The translations under genes and the position numbers were made by a program. Shown one piece after another: positions 14,642-15,507 of a stretch of 15,507 nt of DNA. Each line of letters begins with the position of its first letter. Positions within the stretch are counted from its first letter, which is position 1. Under the pieces are notes generated by a model. That model searched no databases and was not told where the DNA came from. It worked only from the letters and a program-made list of their open reading frames with translations. Source of the stretch: Dehalococcoidia bacterium (GTDB lineage Bacteria > Chloroflexota > Dehalococcoidia > Tepidiformales > Tepidiformaceae); assembly GCA_009838385.1 (NCBI GenBank), contig VXRS01000133.1, positions 1-15,507 of the forward strand, given 5' to 3'.

Positions 14642-15462
14642 TCATCCACCTGGAAGCGGGCCGGCGTGAAGCTCGTCATGACGAGGACGGTGCGGGTGGT
14701 TGAGATGCGGACTGTGGTCTGGAGGCGGACGGTGGGGAAGGGATCCTGCGTGTCGCCGAGGATGTCGGTCACCTCGCCGATCGGGATGTCCGGCGGATAG
14801 GTCCCCCCGAGGCCAGAGGTGACGATGGTGTCACCGATGTTCACGTCGCCCTCCACCAGCTCGAAGTTGAGGGCGCCGCCATTCCCCTTCGCGATGCCGT
14901 CGGCGGGGCTTCCCCGGACCTGGGCGGCGACGCTGCTGCGGCTATCGGTGAGGAGGCGAACGAACGAGCTCGATGGGAGGGCTTCGGTCACCGTCCCGAT
15001 GAGCGTTCCCTGCACGGAGAGGACGGGATTGCCCTCGACCACGCCGTGATTGGTCCCGCGATCGATGCGAAGCTCGCGCGTGAGAGGCCCTTGGATGCGG
15101 CTGAGGACACCCGCGGCGAGCCGCTCGGCTGAGGGGTCCGCCGTGACGACGCCCAGGGCCTCCTCGAGCTCGGCCAGCCGAAGGCTGTCGGCGCGCAGGG
15201 CGGCGTTCTGGTTGCGCAGGGTCTCGTTCTCACTGAGGAGGCGGCGGTTTTCTTCCTGCAGCCGGTCGACGCTGCCGACATCGCTGAAGAAGCTGGCGAC
15301 GGGACTGAAGACCGAAGAGCTCCCCTCTTCGAGGGGGCCGGTAGCGCGCAGGAAGACATCCTGGACGGGATCGAGCAGGCCGGCGCGCCCCACGACCGCC
15401 AGCAGAACGGCAAGGGCGACCATGGCCCCGACCCAGTAGCTGTACCGACTGAAGATCAGCAT
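14638..15462 (-). CDS. mreC: rod shape-determining protein MreC
   Basis: A 274-residue bitopic protein with one N-terminal membrane helix (about 9-25) and a heptad-rich coiled coil (64-104, DRLQEENRRLLSENE and following). The two-barrel MreC core follows. Family blocks seen are IDRGTNHGVVEGNPVLS, LLTDSRSSVAAQV and GDTIVTSGLGGTYPPDIPIGEV in pieces. MreC forms the extracytoplasmic scaffold that activates the PBP2-RodA pair. The ATG at 15462 is the only usable start, because an in-frame TAG lies 7 codons upstream with no GTG or TTG between. No strong Shine-Dalgarno is seen, so coupling to an upstream gene beyond the edge (often mreB) is likely. It is the first of four overlapping genes. Confidence 0.95.
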   Translation of the reverse strand: MLIFSRYSYWVGAMVALAVLLAVVGRAGLLDPVQDVFLRATGPLEEGSSSVFSPVASFFSDVGSVDRLQEENRRLLSENETLRNQNAALRADSLRLAELEEALGVVTADPSAERLAAGVLSRIQGPLTRELRIDRGTNHGVVEGNPVLSVQGTLIGTVTEALPSSSFVRLLTDSRSSVAAQVRGSPADGIAKGNGGALNFELVEGDVNIGDTIVTSGLGGTYPPDIPIGEVTDILGDTQDPFPTVRLQTTVRISTTRTVLVMTSFTPARFQVDE

Positions 15463-15507
15463 GCGGCGACCGTTTCGAGGCTACCGCCGCGCCCTTCCCG
15501 AGTCGAA

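Noticed and set aside
15456..15507. Possible C-terminal end of an upstream gene such as mreB
   Set aside because: Two frames are open from the edge, one ending at a TAG at 15483-15481 and one overlapping mreC as ATGCTGA. Too few residues remain to identify either.
1..15507. CRISPR array, transposon or defence system
   Set aside because: No spaced repeats, terminal inverted repeats, transposase, nuclease or toxin-antitoxin motifs were found.

Overview
The window is a chromosomal stretch of a high-GC bacterium with no plasmid, phage or insertion-sequence signature. Bacterial mreC-mreD-mrdA-rodA shape genes, tRNAs with an encoded CCA end, a PPOX-class flavin/F420-type protein and several oxidative enzymes would suit a Chloroflexota lineage (Dehalococcoidia/SAR202-like). 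That assignment is an inference from gene content and base composition. An actinobacterium-like host cannot be excluded.

Layout. At 1-595 (minus) a thioredoxin-fold protein runs off the left edge. Across a short divergent promoter region, a plus-strand block (702-5967) follows. It holds a PPOX-class oxidoreductase, a Bcp-type peroxiredoxin and a gamma-glutamyltransferase-family hydrolase, closely spaced and probably one redox/thiol-flavoured operon. Next come an APH-fold phosphotransferase and a small helical protein 5 nt downstream, a pair that recalls the LvaA-LvaB arrangement. The block ends with a QueD/6-pyruvoyl-tetrahydropterin-synthase homologue and an unrecognised cysteine-rich protein. 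Three tRNA genes, Gly(GCC), Leu(CAA) and Gln(UUG), occupy 6144-6461.

From 6473 to 8471 (minus) lie an AlkD-like DNA alkylation-repair glycosylase and, upstream of it, a cytochrome P450. A second P450 is transcribed divergently (8675-10000) from a shared 203-bp region carrying a perfect inverted repeat and a direct repeat. Convergent to it is a cyclase-family (kynurenine-formamidase-like) metal hydrolase (10022-10957, minus).

The right third (11080-15462, minus) is the cell-elongation operon mreC-mreD-mrdA-rodA, in which each gene overlaps the next by 1-4 nt, implying translational coupling. MreC and MreD are membrane scaffolds, MrdA (PBP2) the transpeptidase and RodA the SEDS glycosyltransferase of the elongasome.

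The least explained parts are the PTPS/cysteine-rich pair, the phosphotransferase/helical pair without an acyl-CoA dehydrogenase, and the C-terminal extension of the left-edge thioredoxin-like protein. I found no CRISPR array, defence island or clear new system. These are modest leads, not a demonstrated discovery.
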